60,000 nucleotides of DNA, from positions 8,603,001-8,663,000 of the forward strand of contig NC_079888.1 in assembly GCF_029227915.1 (NCBI RefSeq). The letters run 5' to 3'. Both the position numbers and the translations under genes were made by a program. Source of the DNA: Hydractinia symbiolongicarpus (lineage: Eukaryota; Cnidaria; Hydrozoa; Anthoathecata; Hydractiniidae). How positions within the stretch are numbered: position 1 is the first letter of the stretch; the number at the start of each line of letters is the position of its first letter. The notes under the pieces were generated by a model. It saw nothing but the letters and a program-made list of their open reading frames with translations, was not told the origin of the DNA and made no database searches. Positions 1-10,700 of this stretch are shown here, piece by piece.

Positions 1-292
1 CAAAATTTTTAAATATTTAACATTGTCTTTTCAAACAACGAAAACTTTTTTTCGATTTCCAAACCGCATTGTCATAGAGAAGACCGCTTCACTACCGTTG
101 ATTCGACTGTTACCGTAATTTTTGCTTCGTGTGATGTCGCATATTCTCAAATTCGCGTTAATTAAATGCGTTTTTCAAAATAATTTCATCGAACCGCGTT
201 ACTTTCATGACCGATAATTTGCGGTAATTTCTGGACTCGTTAATTTCATGGAATAAGGTAGATTTTTCTCCACACTTTAATCCGCATGAACT

Positions 293-368
293 CAACCTCG
301 TGCCCAGGGTCTTGTAGCCCCTGAGCCGTTATTCATCAACAAGGCAAAATACCCTGGGAACTAGATTG
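293..368. mobile_element. Short MITE, 9-bp TSD family, copy 1
   Basis: The termini are caacctcgtgcccaggg on the left and an imperfect inverted copy on the right (ccctgggaactagattg). The flanks are gcatgaact and gcatgaacc, a near-perfect 9-bp target-site duplication. The interior (tcttgtagcccctgagccgttatt and later caacaaggcaaaat) matches the copy at 35454. It has no coding capacity. The 9-bp TSD fits a Mutator-like origin, but the superfamily is inferred. Confidence 0.7.
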
Positions 369-377
369 GCATGAACC

Positions 378-924
378 ATGTTCGCTTTTTTTATTCTTTG
401 TTGTTTTTGTTTACATTCTTATTTTTTTCCAAACACTAAATGCTTATACGTGTCAACCTCTAACAAATGAAATTTGTTCAGGCACCTGCGAAGAAAAGAA
501 AAACAGGGTAGGTAGCTTTAAGGTGTATATGAAAAAAAAATTGTACCCATAAAATTTAACCCTTTGACGCCGATGTTTTTAAAAGAAACCTAAATTCATG
601 TAATATTTTGTCGACAGTCTTGATTCAACGCAAGTGTATGTCTAAAGGCTCGTTACCAATTGATCGCATTTTTCGCTATGGCGCAAAAATATCACATGCA
701 TACTTGAAAAAAGTCTCTAATTTTGTACAGTAAGCAATAGCGGAAAATGCAGTCAAAACCTCCAGAATCTTCAACTTTTTGAGTATAGTACCAGGTAACC
801 ATGGCAACTGCATCGTATCTTAATCAAATAGCTCAGAAAAGGCAATTCCTTTCCATATCATCTTGTTCAACGGTTTTAACCTAGAGAGGGTTGCAGCAAA
901 TAAGAAATAAAGAGGCCATCATTT
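378..924. other. Gene-free AT-rich stretch
   Basis: Only short homopolymer runs are present. I see no splice-bounded exon, repeat or RNA gene here. Confidence 0.5.
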
Positions 925-929
925 GATTG

Positions 930-1165
930 GTAGCTTTGTGGTAGAGCGTTCGACTCCAGTGAGGGTGGTCTTGGGTTCAAACTCCGGCCGAGTCATTCCA
1001 AAGACTATAAAAGTTTATATCGATTCTTTCAGCTAAAAGTTATCTTGTTATCTTAGGCGGTTGCCTAGTTAAGTCGCTCTTGTGCTTGTACGCCGTCAGA
1101 AGCTTAAATGGGAGCTTTAAATGCACTAAAATCCCCTCATTAATAACAGTACCATTAGGAAAAAG
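930..1165 (+). mobile_element. tRNA-derived SINE, copy 1
   Basis: The head looks like a degenerate tRNA gene: an A-box-like tggtagagcgttcg followed about 40 bp later by a B-box-like gggttcaaactcc. Next comes a body (gagtcattcca, agactataaaag) that recurs in the same order in the copy near 3010. The tRNA acceptor arms do not pair, so this is a SINE and not a working tRNA gene. The 3' boundary is approximate. Confidence 0.65.
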
Positions 1166-1270
1166 CTAACCTGGGTTATTAATTTTTAAAAATGTCCTGG
1201 ACAAATATTAGATAACTGATAATTTATCTACAAAAAATGAATGAAATATTTGTAATCCTCTCCTAAGATG

Positions 1271-1310
1271 GCAACCTTTATTCTCGTCCCCGGAGCTTTT
1301 TAAGACTCCA
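1271..1310. mobile_element. Decayed terminus of the 9-bp TSD MITE family
   Basis: The segment begins ggcaacctttattctcgtcc and continues ccggagcttttt, a diverged match to the left end of the MITEs at 3256 and 37370. No partner terminus is recognisable. Confidence 0.3.
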
Positions 1311-1589
1311 TTTTTTTTACCCTAAACATCGGCTACAGTTCCTTACAATATTTTTCTCTAAAAAAACGTGTCTTTTTATCAACAAACAATTTCAAGTGTA
1401 TTTTGAGCGACAAAAAATAAAAATTGTTACGGATAATGACTAATTAATAACATAAAGAGAGTGTGCTTTAAATTTAGGAAAGAATATCAGTTTGATTCTG
1501 GCCAATGTGACGTAACAAACCGTTCTGTATAACACACCGTATTATTAAAGTGTCGTAACAGTAAAGTCTAAATAAATTGAAAATCATTT

Positions 1590-1828
1590 ACCGTGGAGAA
1601 AGCACGGGGTCGCCCGTCCTTTAAATTCTACAATATTTCATGCGCATGCAGCACGACTTTTTTTGCGGACAGACAGAAGGAATAGGGGTATTACAATAAT
1701 ACCAGCGTGTACTCTATGGATAAATCTACGGGTTCGCCCGTCCTTTATGTCTCGCAATTCGTGTTTCTGTAACACGGATTTTTCTCTTGAACAAACAGAC
1801 AGACGGAATACGGTTATTATTAAAGAGA
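1590..1828 (-). mobile_element. Two decayed Helitron-like units in tandem
   Basis: Each unit carries the family's hairpin remnant (ccgtggagaaagcacgg, then ggataaatctacgg), the motif cgcccgtccttta and the acagacagac motif. The second unit closes with ttattattaaagaga, the reverse complement of the family's 5' end. The layout matches the better-preserved units at 2354-2600. The reading frames that overlap this region are repeat artefacts. Confidence 0.55.
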
Positions 1829-2163
1829 CCAGGTCACAAGTAAGTGTGTGCCACGGTGTTAAACGCAGCATTGAGCGATTGATAAAGCTTAATCAAGCCG
1901 TAAAGTGTGCCATACATTCAGGTGGAGCGCTTTTGTATAAGCATACCGTATGTTGTAAATTGAGTTACAACTTAAATGAAAAAACAGTTTACAAACCATT
2001 TTTTATCTCGTCGTAGCAAAAAAATCTGTCAATATTACTTTATTTTACAGAAAAGGTTTCCGTGAAAGTTAAAAAAATTAATTATGACACCAGACTGAGC
2101 AGTTAGTACACGTTAAAACAGTCCGTTGTTAGCACTGGTCTGATCGTTTAGTACAGTTAAACG

Positions 2164-2210
2164 GTGTTGCACAGGCGTGTTGCATAGGCGTGTTGCATAG
2201 GCGTATAGGC
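2164..2210. repeat. 13-bp tandem repeat, about 3 units
   Basis: Three consecutive 13-bp units (gtgttgcacaggc, then gtgttgcataggc twice) are followed by a partial unit. It lies just left of the Helitron-like array and has no coding sense. Confidence 0.75.
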
Positions 2211-2353
2211 GTAATACCATTTTCCAAAAAAACTTTATTTTTTTAAGCGGCGTGGAACCGAAATATAGTCCGTAAAAATCGGGTTTTGACAGAATTTTCC
2301 GAAATAAGCTGCGCTCAACCATTTTGAACAAAATATGGTTATTATTGGAGAGA

Positions 2354-2457
2354 ACATCCGTTAACCCGTGGAAAAATCCACGGGGTCGCCCGTCCTTTAT
2401 TTAGCGCATTTCGTGTTTCGCGGACAGACAGACAAAATACGGCTATTATTAAAGAGA
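2354..2457 (-). mobile_element. Helitron-like unit A of a tandem array
   Basis: Read on the minus strand it starts TCTCTTTAATAATAGCCG, carries the gtctgtctgtcc motif and ends with the family's palindromic hairpin (cgtggaaaaatccacg). The 3' CTAG is mutated. To its left is another 5'-end-like sequence (ttattattggagaga), suggesting a third, more degraded unit. Confidence 0.65.
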
Positions 2458-2600
2458 CTAGTCGTTGCCCGTGAAAAAATCCACGGAGTCGCCCGTCCTT
2501 TATATTTCCCCGTCGCAACAAAGTGGAGTAAAAATACATCGCATTTGATATTCGTGTTTCAGTACAGACAAAAATGCGGCTATTATAATAAAGATAGAGA
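2458..2600 (-). mobile_element. Helitron-like unit B of a tandem array
   Basis: On the minus strand it starts with TC (TCTCTATCTTTATTATAATA) after an A and ends hairpin-CTAG at 2458-2461. The CTAG end abuts directly the TC start of unit A, with no spacer. That head-to-tail junction is what rolling-circle transposition can leave. It is non-coding. Confidence 0.7.
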
Positions 2601-3004
2601 TATTCACACGTGATGCAGATATATTACGACAATATCTTTTAATGAAGTTATTTGCTTACTTAGCAAGTTTCATTGTGAATTTGGTTGCTGAGAAAAGTAG
2701 GAAAATTGAAATTAAAAAAGTAAGCTTAAACGGATTATATTTCACGGTAGCCTTGGAGTTCTTTCAGAGTTGAGGAAAAATATGGAGATTGTTGACAGAA
2801 AGGATAAGACAGTAAGGTATTTTTTTTTAAGGTATTCCAATAATTATTTATGTAATTTATGTAATTTCCTATTCAGGACTGTAATGCTGTAAATCGGTCC
2901 TTAACCCTGTCACAATCGTAATGATGGTGTTAGTACACTTAAATGTCTCAAAATGTCCTTTTGAACTAACATGCATATAAATGCACATTATAGGATCACT
3001 AGAA

Positions 3005-3235
3005 TACCCACTGGTAGCCTTGTGGGAGAATATTCGTTGCCAGTGGTTTAAACCCTCGCTGAGTCATTCCAGAGACTATAAAAGCGTGAATCAATCCTTT
3101 CTGCTTAGTAGGAATGATATCAGGTGTTTATAGTTAAGTGGTTGCTGTACTTGTATGGATTTCGTAGCTCAAGAGGAATTTCAAATGCATTAGGACCTCT
3201 TTTTCAGGACTATCATTTATAACAGTATCATTAAA
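3005..3235 (+). mobile_element. tRNA-derived SINE, copy 2
   Basis: It shares an ordered series of motifs with the copy near 930: ggtagccttgtgggagaat, a degraded B box (ggtttaaaccctc), gagtcattccagagactata, and a tail around acagtatcatta. The internal promoter boxes are more decayed than in copy 1. Confidence 0.65.
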
Positions 3236-3255
3236 AACTGAAGAGGCTATCTTGG

Positions 3256-3345
3256 CAACCTCGTCCCCAGGGCTCTTTTTCTCTTTCTTACAATCTTGCC
3301 ATCCGAGATTGTCAGAAAGAGAGAAATATCGTGGGTAAATCACAT
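3256..3345. mobile_element. 9-bp TSD MITE family, truncated copy
   Basis: It begins caacctcgtccccagggc and continues into ctttttctcttt, like the copy at 37370. It then forms an internal hairpin (caatcttgcc ... gagattgtcagaaagagag). The right terminus is missing. A minus-strand reading frame through it owes its length to the repeat. Confidence 0.55.
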
Positions 3346-3855
3346 ACCCTATTGCCTTTACCTTAAAAAAATGTGACCTGAATTTTTTTTTCATTGCACC
3401 TTTGAAAAAAGCTTAGTCTAGACTTTTGTTTTATTAAGGCTTTATATATTTATATGTGCCTTCAAGCTCTTAAGTGACAAGCTATATAAGAATGGTTATA
3501 TTGGCACACGTTATAATGGTTCGCTTAATCGTATTCAAATGTGATAATCGAGATAGTCGTACTCTCATAGCAGCACTAACTCTCTGCTTAGAAGAGTTTA
3601 ATTACTACCTAAAAATAGATTGAGAAATAATATTATACCTTGCTGTGACAAACATTAGTTGAAGCATAGTCATAAGAAAGAGAGATAGTCTGGGTACCGC
3701 CGTGATTGAGCTCCGCTCCGGTATCTGACTCGCGTTCAGAAATTTTCTAGTGCCCAGTCTACTTTTAGGGGGACCAAAAATTCAAAAACAGGCGGGAAGC
3801 TTCGTATGCTAGGTACTTTGCAGAAGTTTACCTGGATTTTTTGGTATTATAAACT

Positions 3856-3975
3856 ATGGTTGGAGCTAATTGTTCAGTGTTTGGTTGCTCTAGCTCCCGT
3901 AGAACAAGTGGAATTTCTATTTTCAAAATTACTCAAGCGAATGACGAGTTGGATGATATTTTTTTTATAAAGTAG
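3856..3975 (+). pseudogene. Truncated THAP-domain fragment
   Basis: The frame opens [16 protein letters not shown] and continues [10 protein letters not shown] before degenerating; it stops after 39 codons. The spacing C-x4-C with the following SRR and a hydrophobic-F-K-I segment matches the first half of the C2CH zinc-binding THAP domain. The later Cys and His, the AVPTIF box and any catalytic domain are absent. THAP domains are the DNA-binding part of several animal transposases. Here it is a relic inside the element at 3665-4404. Confidence 0.55.
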
Positions 3976-4149
3976 TACCCCCGGTAGCATAATTAAACAA
4001 AATGCCAGTGAAGGTTTTTTCAACCATAAAAACTTAGTTGAATAAGGAGCAAGTATTGCTTGATCCTTTATGACTCTCAGAATTTGACCTGGACATAGTT
4101 ATGATCATATTCATACTAGCTACAATTTTTTTAAAAGTATAGTATATAT

Positions 4150-4293
4150 TTAAAAAAAATGTCGTATGTCGTTAACAACTGTGGTTAGTTCCACGTCAAA
4201 ATCTGAATTACTTAGCAAAATGTCTTCATCTATAGCCTCCAATATAGCATTAAGGTCTTCACCATAAAGGAAATCTTCCTTCGCCGCAGCCAT
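4150..4293 (-). CDS. Small acidic ORF inside the THAP element
   Basis: A 47-residue minus-strand frame starts MAAAKEDFLYGEDLNAILEA and continues through a run rich in Asp, Glu and Leu to end DIRHFF. It looks more like protein-coding sequence than the AT-rich background because it is balanced and acidic with an amphipathic LNAILEAI segment. It faces the THAP fragment from the other end of the element and probably belongs to the parent transposon, or is a captured first exon. I do not recognise a family and the function is unknown. Confidence 0.3.
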   Translation of the reverse strand: MAAAKEDFLYGEDLNAILEAIDEDILLSNSDFDVELTTVVNDIRHFF

Positions 4294-5743
4294 TTTACAA
4301 CATTCAGTCCCCTTACTTTCGGACCACCCGTTCTAGGTCAGGTACTTTTGCCGTAGCGGCCCGAAATGGCCGATTACCCAGACTATCTCTCTCTTGTGAC
4401 TATGGTTGAAGATTAATTTTGAAAAAGGACGTTTCTTTAAATCTCTCGAAAAAATACTCTCAGGAAAGGGATAAAATGAAGGCTTATCGTAATCAATGTA
4501 GAAGGTTCTTGAATATTTCTGGTACATCCGCATGATCATGAATATCTCGCCCATGTATTGGAGATATAGTGGCAACCTAACTTGAGAGTTGCATATAATT
4601 TTTTTATATTAGTAATTGTAACAGAATAGTTAGAAAAGCCGAAAAATTAAAACAAAATAAGACAAAAAAATAGGTTGAAATTTTACTGATGAGTTTTGTT
4701 TTTTGAGATAAAAAAATTTAAAATTCAAACAGAGGGTTTTGCAGAATCAATTGTTATGACCTGTACTTCGATTTGCATTGCAGGTACTTGTAATGCAATG
4801 CTCAGATATCAGAACAAAATAAAAAGCAATTTCAGTCCAGGCATTTGAAAAAATAAAAACATCTCAAGTCCAATTTTCTAGTTCTTTAAGTGTAGCTACT
4901 TTCCACAAATAGAATTGCACGTAGAATACCGCTTGACAGTCATAATAAATATATCGCAGGATAACGAACACATAATATATATTTAGTTGTGTCAGTATCT
5001 TACAGGATCATTAGAATTCAACAAAACAAAAATAATTACCATTTGGAAAGTTACAGTTATTTACAAAAATTCTTTTTCTCTGATGATTTTTTAATTTTTG
5101 ACCTCGAATTAAGTAAGAAGAAAGATTGATTTTCAGAATACGCCTTGATTTTTTTTCAAACTAAGTTACCAATTTTTCGCCTTTTAAAATTGTCAACAAT
5201 TACAAGCTTGTAGATGTGCTTCGATTCAAAGAAGTGAATTTTACAGTTCATTGCATCTTGAGAATTATTTAGTTGATCACCGCTATTGGCAACAGAATAA
5301 AAATAACTCATTTATAAGAATTTAATTAGAATGATGCAAGACTTTTAATGTGGTTATTTAATGCCCAAAGTTAAAATAGAATTTAAAATGGCGACTTCTG
5401 GATGGACAGCAACAAAGACGCTTTTGTCACTAGTAAAAAACGGAGAAGCTTAAAAATAAAATTGACAACTGTTGTGGATAAAGTGTTCAAAAAAGCTTAA
5501 AGCTTGTTTTTCAATAGTGCTTATTTTGAAAAATGAATGTTAACACATTTGCATCATAAAGCTGGATTTGATAGTTAGTGTTGGGTGTAAAAATAATATG
5601 CATTAGGGAGTTGTTTCCAATTACCTGTAATTTCTCTGAACACTTTTTCTGATATATTTTTTTTTTATTTGATGCAAGAATAGCCTTAAAACTCAACTAA
5701 ATACTTATCTATTTCTCCGGTTCACTAATTATACTTTAACACG

Positions 5744-5790
5744 ACTAGTTATAAGTCCGTAAAATTCCACGGGAATTTGTCCCACCTTCT
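5744..5790 (-). mobile_element. Helitron-like 3' end fragment
   Basis: On the plus strand it reads ctagttataagtccgtaaaa then ttccacggg, that is CTAG, a short spacer and the family hairpin seen from the minus strand. The 5' end cannot be found. Confidence 0.45.
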
Positions 5791-7459
5791 TTTTCTCACA
5801 AAAAAAACAAAAAGCATTGCAATATAGAAATTAATTTTATTAAGATCTATTTGAGTTATTAGTTAAAGTTTTATTATGAGACAAATGGTATAATTATGCT
5901 GTGACATTTTAGGCATGGTAAATCGGAAATGTTATTTTTTCTCTATCAATTATTATTATTATTATTCCTAAAAAATGTCCTGCTCAACTTTCCAATTTTT
6001 AAACAAAAAAGCATGAAAATTAGCAACAAAATCCTGAGGAAACTCATTTAACCTATTAAGATAATATTTATTTGTTTTAAAAAATATTAGGATGGTGGCT
6101 ATTGGGATGATGGAACTTCGTGAAATATCTCTCTCGCAAGCGTAAACAACTTTTGAAAGTTACGTGCTTCCTCCACAATTATTTATTCTGAATTTATACC
6201 ATTATAAATGTATAAGATTATCGTAAACAAAACAAAGCTGAATTTTAGAACCATGCGCCAATTATCACACAGCTGTATCATAAAAAACAACAACATATAT
6301 TCCAAATCCATGAGATCTCCAAACAAATTACATTTTTAAATTAGGGAAAATTAACTTCACTGTTCAGTTACAATTTGGCGTAGGGATAGTGTTGTGGTAT
6401 TACTTTTATCTATTGCTTGGCAAAAAATGTCAAAGGTAAATTTTTCAAGGGATGTCGTTGACAGATACCGTTGTAGGATTTTAATTTATAGTAGAATTTT
6501 AAAATTTTCCTTATCAAAATAAATTCTAGTCAGCTCAAAAATAACAATGTCTTACTTTACCAATTAAGTATGATTCTCTGCCAGGGCAAATAAATATTTT
6601 TAGGTAAATAAGTATTTTATTACATTCAACAGGAGGTAATAAATTTTATGTTATTTTGTTGGTCCAAGAAAAACATGATTGCTTTTTGGTTAAAAAACAA
6701 GAATAATTGATTTCGGGAAGGAAGTCAGTTTAAGAATTAATTATTGAACCTTGGTGACTGTTACAATGTGGCTATAGGTGAATGAGTCAGCAGATGTTGT
6801 TACCTAATAAAAAAATTCTTTTTCTTTAGTAGTGGTAATTTTGCAGGTGCTATCTGAAGACATTTGACAACTTTTGCTTGTCAAAATTTTTTAAGCAATT
6901 TTTTTTGCTCCCAAAATAGTAAATAATATAAATATAAAAAGATTTGAGATTTTAAATTCTCTATTTTTTAACTTAACCTTAAATAAAGCCGTTAGAAAAT
7001 GTTCTTTAACTTTTACAGGGGTTAATTATTAAGAGATTTTCGTCAGAACCTAAAAATTACAATGAGGTCATTAGCATGAAATAGACACGTCCACACAAAA
7101 GTAAAACATTATTTGGTCAGTTTTCAATTAGAATCAATCGTCATAGTCTATAAAAAACACTTTATAACATTTTATGAATGAACAGAAAATGGGGCCTGTT
7201 CAGGAAAACTTGAAATAATTCTAAATTTTAAGATTTAGGAGATGAAGAAGGAAATTTAGGTTTTTATTTTCTATTGTACAATACTGTTTTTACAAATTTA
7301 AAGTTATTTCATCATACCTCTTAGATTCATTACTTTATTTTTCCTATTTTTGTGCTCTCCTGGTTTTGTTTTTAAACAACTACTTAAGAAGACGATCAGG
7401 AATGAATTTTTGGTCTTGTGGTCAATACTGTTGCCTGTAGGTTGGTTATTCATTCCACC

Positions 7460-7735
7460 TCATACATCTCTAGTTTCCTGCTTAATTTTCCAGATCATAG
7501 TTCCAACTTTCTTGCATTCTACATTAACCAATGCGTGGTCATTCAGTTGCTTTAAAGTGATTGGAATGCAGCACAAATTGAAAATATTCCACGCGTAATA
7601 ACAATCGCGGTCACAAAGATATGTTGGTAACTGTTCCTTTTGTGGCAACAATGATGCAAAAGGATTCGCCTCAAGTAATATCAGTCTCCTTTTCAACCAA
7701 TTAAATTCAGGAATTGCTAAATGCCAATATGTCAA
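7460..7735 (-). CDS. Unrecognised 91-aa reading frame
   Basis: The frame encodes 91 residues, from MTYWHLAIPEFNWLKRR to KIKQETRDV. Its composition is balanced, with five Cys, five Trp and mixed charge, unlike the Phe/Ile/Lys-rich frames around it. This suggests real or once-real coding sequence. I see no signal peptide, membrane segment or known motif, and no obvious flanking splice sites. It could be an old transposon fragment or an isolated exon. No function is proposed. Confidence 0.22.
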   Translation of the reverse strand: MTYWHLAIPEFNWLKRRLILLEANPFASLLPQKEQLPTYLCDRDCYYAWNIFNLCCIPITLKQLNDHALVNVECKKVGTMIWKIKQETRDV

Positions 7736-10700
7736 ATTTATTTTGATAAATCTTACAAAAAAAAATATTTTGAGTCACAAAAATATCAATTAATGTGTCG
7801 TACATGATCATGCATGCAGTAAAAATTCTCTACCAAATCCTTAAAATGGTAAGCTCAAGTTTATTATTTTTTTATTTTTATTTTCCTAGTAGGCGCCAAA
7901 AATATCTGTAAAATTAGATTTTTTAAGAGAGCATCCGCAAAGAGGTTTCTATTGAAGTTCCACAACAAGTGCAAGAAAATTTGATGAGAAATGACACAAA
8001 AAAATCAAAAAAATGATACACAAGATTTTTTATTTATAAAGAAGCAGTCCACAATAAATTACTAGGTCGTTGAAGAAGTTAAATATACATAGCGTTTGTT
8101 AACTTGAAAATTTATTGTGTTTTTATGAACCAGTTATTTTATTTTTATGTCGTATTAGCAATACAGAAACAATATCAGCAAATGTATCAAAACAATGTCA
8201 ATTGTGTCGATTTTGGATGTCGACAGCAGTAACCTAGGCGCCAAATCGAAAAAAATATCAGAATTCTTTTGTACACGCTAGATCGTTGGGTTGAAAATTC
8301 CAACTATGTGCTTACATGAAGTCTTAGTTATTCTATGATCATTTGTTGTTACTTAGAATGTTTTGTGAGGAATATTGTTATAAGGGTATGTAGCCAAAAA
8401 AAAGCTACCAATGTAGGAAATACTAAACTACCATCACCCTCAATATACACCTTTTGAGCAAAATCGACAGTGTTGGGAATATAACTAGTCTTATACTGTT
8501 GTGGTTAAAATAATCAATCATTCCATAAAACCAACTATTCTGCAACTTCCTTACAGTTTACAGAAGTTTTAAAATAAATATATATTTTAGGAATTGATTA
8601 GGAAACTTTGAAGCTGAAGTTTTGAAAGTAAATAAGGAAGCATCAGAGCATTATTAAGATTTCATATGAAAAAGTGTGTACATGGAAAAAGCCTTTTAAA
8701 TTTATTATTGGCAGCTAGGTAATTTTATAGTTCGTAATGTAGCGAAACATCTATTTTATAGTGTAAAAGTATCTCGCAGAGAAAAAAGGAATAACACCAC
8801 CTGAACTATAGCCATATCTAAAGGGGTCTGGCATTTAAAATCTAGAAAATCCAATCAAAGTGCAACAAAAAGTTGGGAAGGGAGCTGGCAAAACAAGAGG
8901 AAACTAGCCAAAATATATCATTTGCTAACAAAGCGGTGTTGAAGAAATTTTTCTTAACCTTGAGTACAAAAATATGCGAAACATAAGGAGCTAAACAGCT
9001 CTATTAGGCATGACTTCTTTTTCCTTATTTTATTAAACATTTAGGAGTTAGTAAGTTAATTCAATGTTTAGTAAGTTAATTCAATGCATAGAATCTGGTG
9101 AATTTTAGTCAATAAACACTTTATGCGAGTATGATCAAGTTATAACAGTTTCAGTTTGTGATGTAACGATGCAAACAAATGAATATAATCTGATTCTGAA
9201 AATTCTGATAGAAAAATATGCGTTGCTAATCTCCCTTCTTAAAAGTTATGAAGAATAGTTGAACAGGGTTTAACTTTTTCCCATAATTTTTAATGTGCTT
9301 TTATTTACACCCTGAGACTTTGTTATTTTTCCTAACTTTTATTCAGCTTTAATTCTTCAAATTATATTTTTATAAGCTTTAGAAGACTTTTTAGCAAGAC
9401 CAAGTTGTTACTTAAGCTTGTAGTAGCTAAGTTTTATACTGTACAACAACATTAGAAATTACAGAGTGAGGGCGGAGGGGGGGGGGATCATAGTTCAACA
9501 GGAATAGGGTTAGAACTGCTTTCAATATTAATATTGCCAGTAGGTTCTCATACAGAATAGCAATTTACTTCCTTCTCGTATCATTCTCATATAAGAAATT
9601 AATTTGCAACAAAGGCGGAAAATAATGCACATTTTGGGTGTATAAAAAAGTAGGTTCCATAATCTTCTAAGTCGACATGTTTTACCAACTTACTTGTCAA
9701 ATATTTCAACCTAGATGAATTGACGCCAATGATTACTTGAACACGATATCATTAATATAAAATTTGAAGAAAAGAAAGAAAAAAAATCAAATCAACAAGA
9801 ACTGAAATGTTTACATATTTTTTGTAAGGCACCGAATGATGCGACTACTTTCGTTTCTTTTTTTTTTTTCGTGATTTTAATAACAAAAATCATGTGTGTC
9901 CTTAAGAATGAATGGATAATTTTATGAAATAATAAATATTGAGCTTAAAGGTATTATTTGAAGGTATTATTATCATATTTTTTAGTTGAGATTTGTGCAT
10001 ATCCAACCACGCATAAGATAACTGCAATTTGTGGTGAAGCTAACGCTTGATTCGAAATAGTTGTAGGGAAAAGGGCAGTGCATGCTCCAAGTTTCTTAAA
10101 ATTTTCTCAACATTTTTATCGAGTAAGTAAATTGTACTAATAGATTTTTTTTTTAATTTTACAGTTCTTAGTACTTGTTTTTTTATAAACAAGTTTTTTC
10201 TGAAATAAAGTAAAGTTTCAATTGCTATTTTTCTATCAATAAAATTAATACTATTAAAAATAATAATAATAGAAAGAAAAACAAAGTAGCTAATAAACTG
10301 TACAAATACATGTAAACAAATAAAAAGGTAAGCTTTTTTGGATATGCAAGCTTGATACAGCTCTATCACTATTAAAAATATTGAATTATTATAGAAAAAC
10401 TACAATTAAACGAGCTTCTTGTTGTTACTGGAGTTTTCTTTTTGCTGTTAAGAATTTTAAAAACTTGAAGCTTAAATAAGCAATCAATGTTTCTTATAAA
10501 GAAAGAAGAAGCGAGTAGTACATAAAGCTGTATTTGTTTGCGAAAACAAAAGCATTGAGGCTGCGATGTAACCATGCGGAATTCTTTTGTTTCTTTTTTT
10601 TTGAGAATGAATCCAATAAACGGAACCAAACTTACATGCATCTGATCACAATCACATGAAGCATGATTTTCAAATATCTCTCGTTTAGTGATATGAATTT

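Larger units (their letters stand above)
3665..4404. mobile_element. THAP-bearing DNA transposon remnant (P-element-like?)
   Basis: The inverted termini are catagtcataagaaagagag on the left and, read inward from the right, catagtcacaagagagagat. Both continue as atagtctgggta, about 30 bp in all. The flanks are identical 7-mers, gttgaag at 3658-3664 and 4405-4411. Inside are a THAP-domain start on the plus strand and a small acidic ORF on the minus strand. A THAP domain with a 7-8 bp TSD suggests the P superfamily. There is no room for a complete transposase, so the copy is non-autonomous. Confidence 0.65.

Noticed and set aside
940-1012. tRNA gene
   Set aside because: A- and B-box-like words are present but acceptor and anticodon arms do not pair. 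A second copy shows it is a SINE.
1638-2016. Overlapping frames on both strands
   Set aside because: They lie in the Helitron-like tandem array and have no protein similarity I recognise.
3134-3394. Minus-strand 86-aa frame
   Set aside because: It spans a SINE and a MITE. The shared PGDEVA peptide with the frame at 37221-37442 comes from the MITE terminus.
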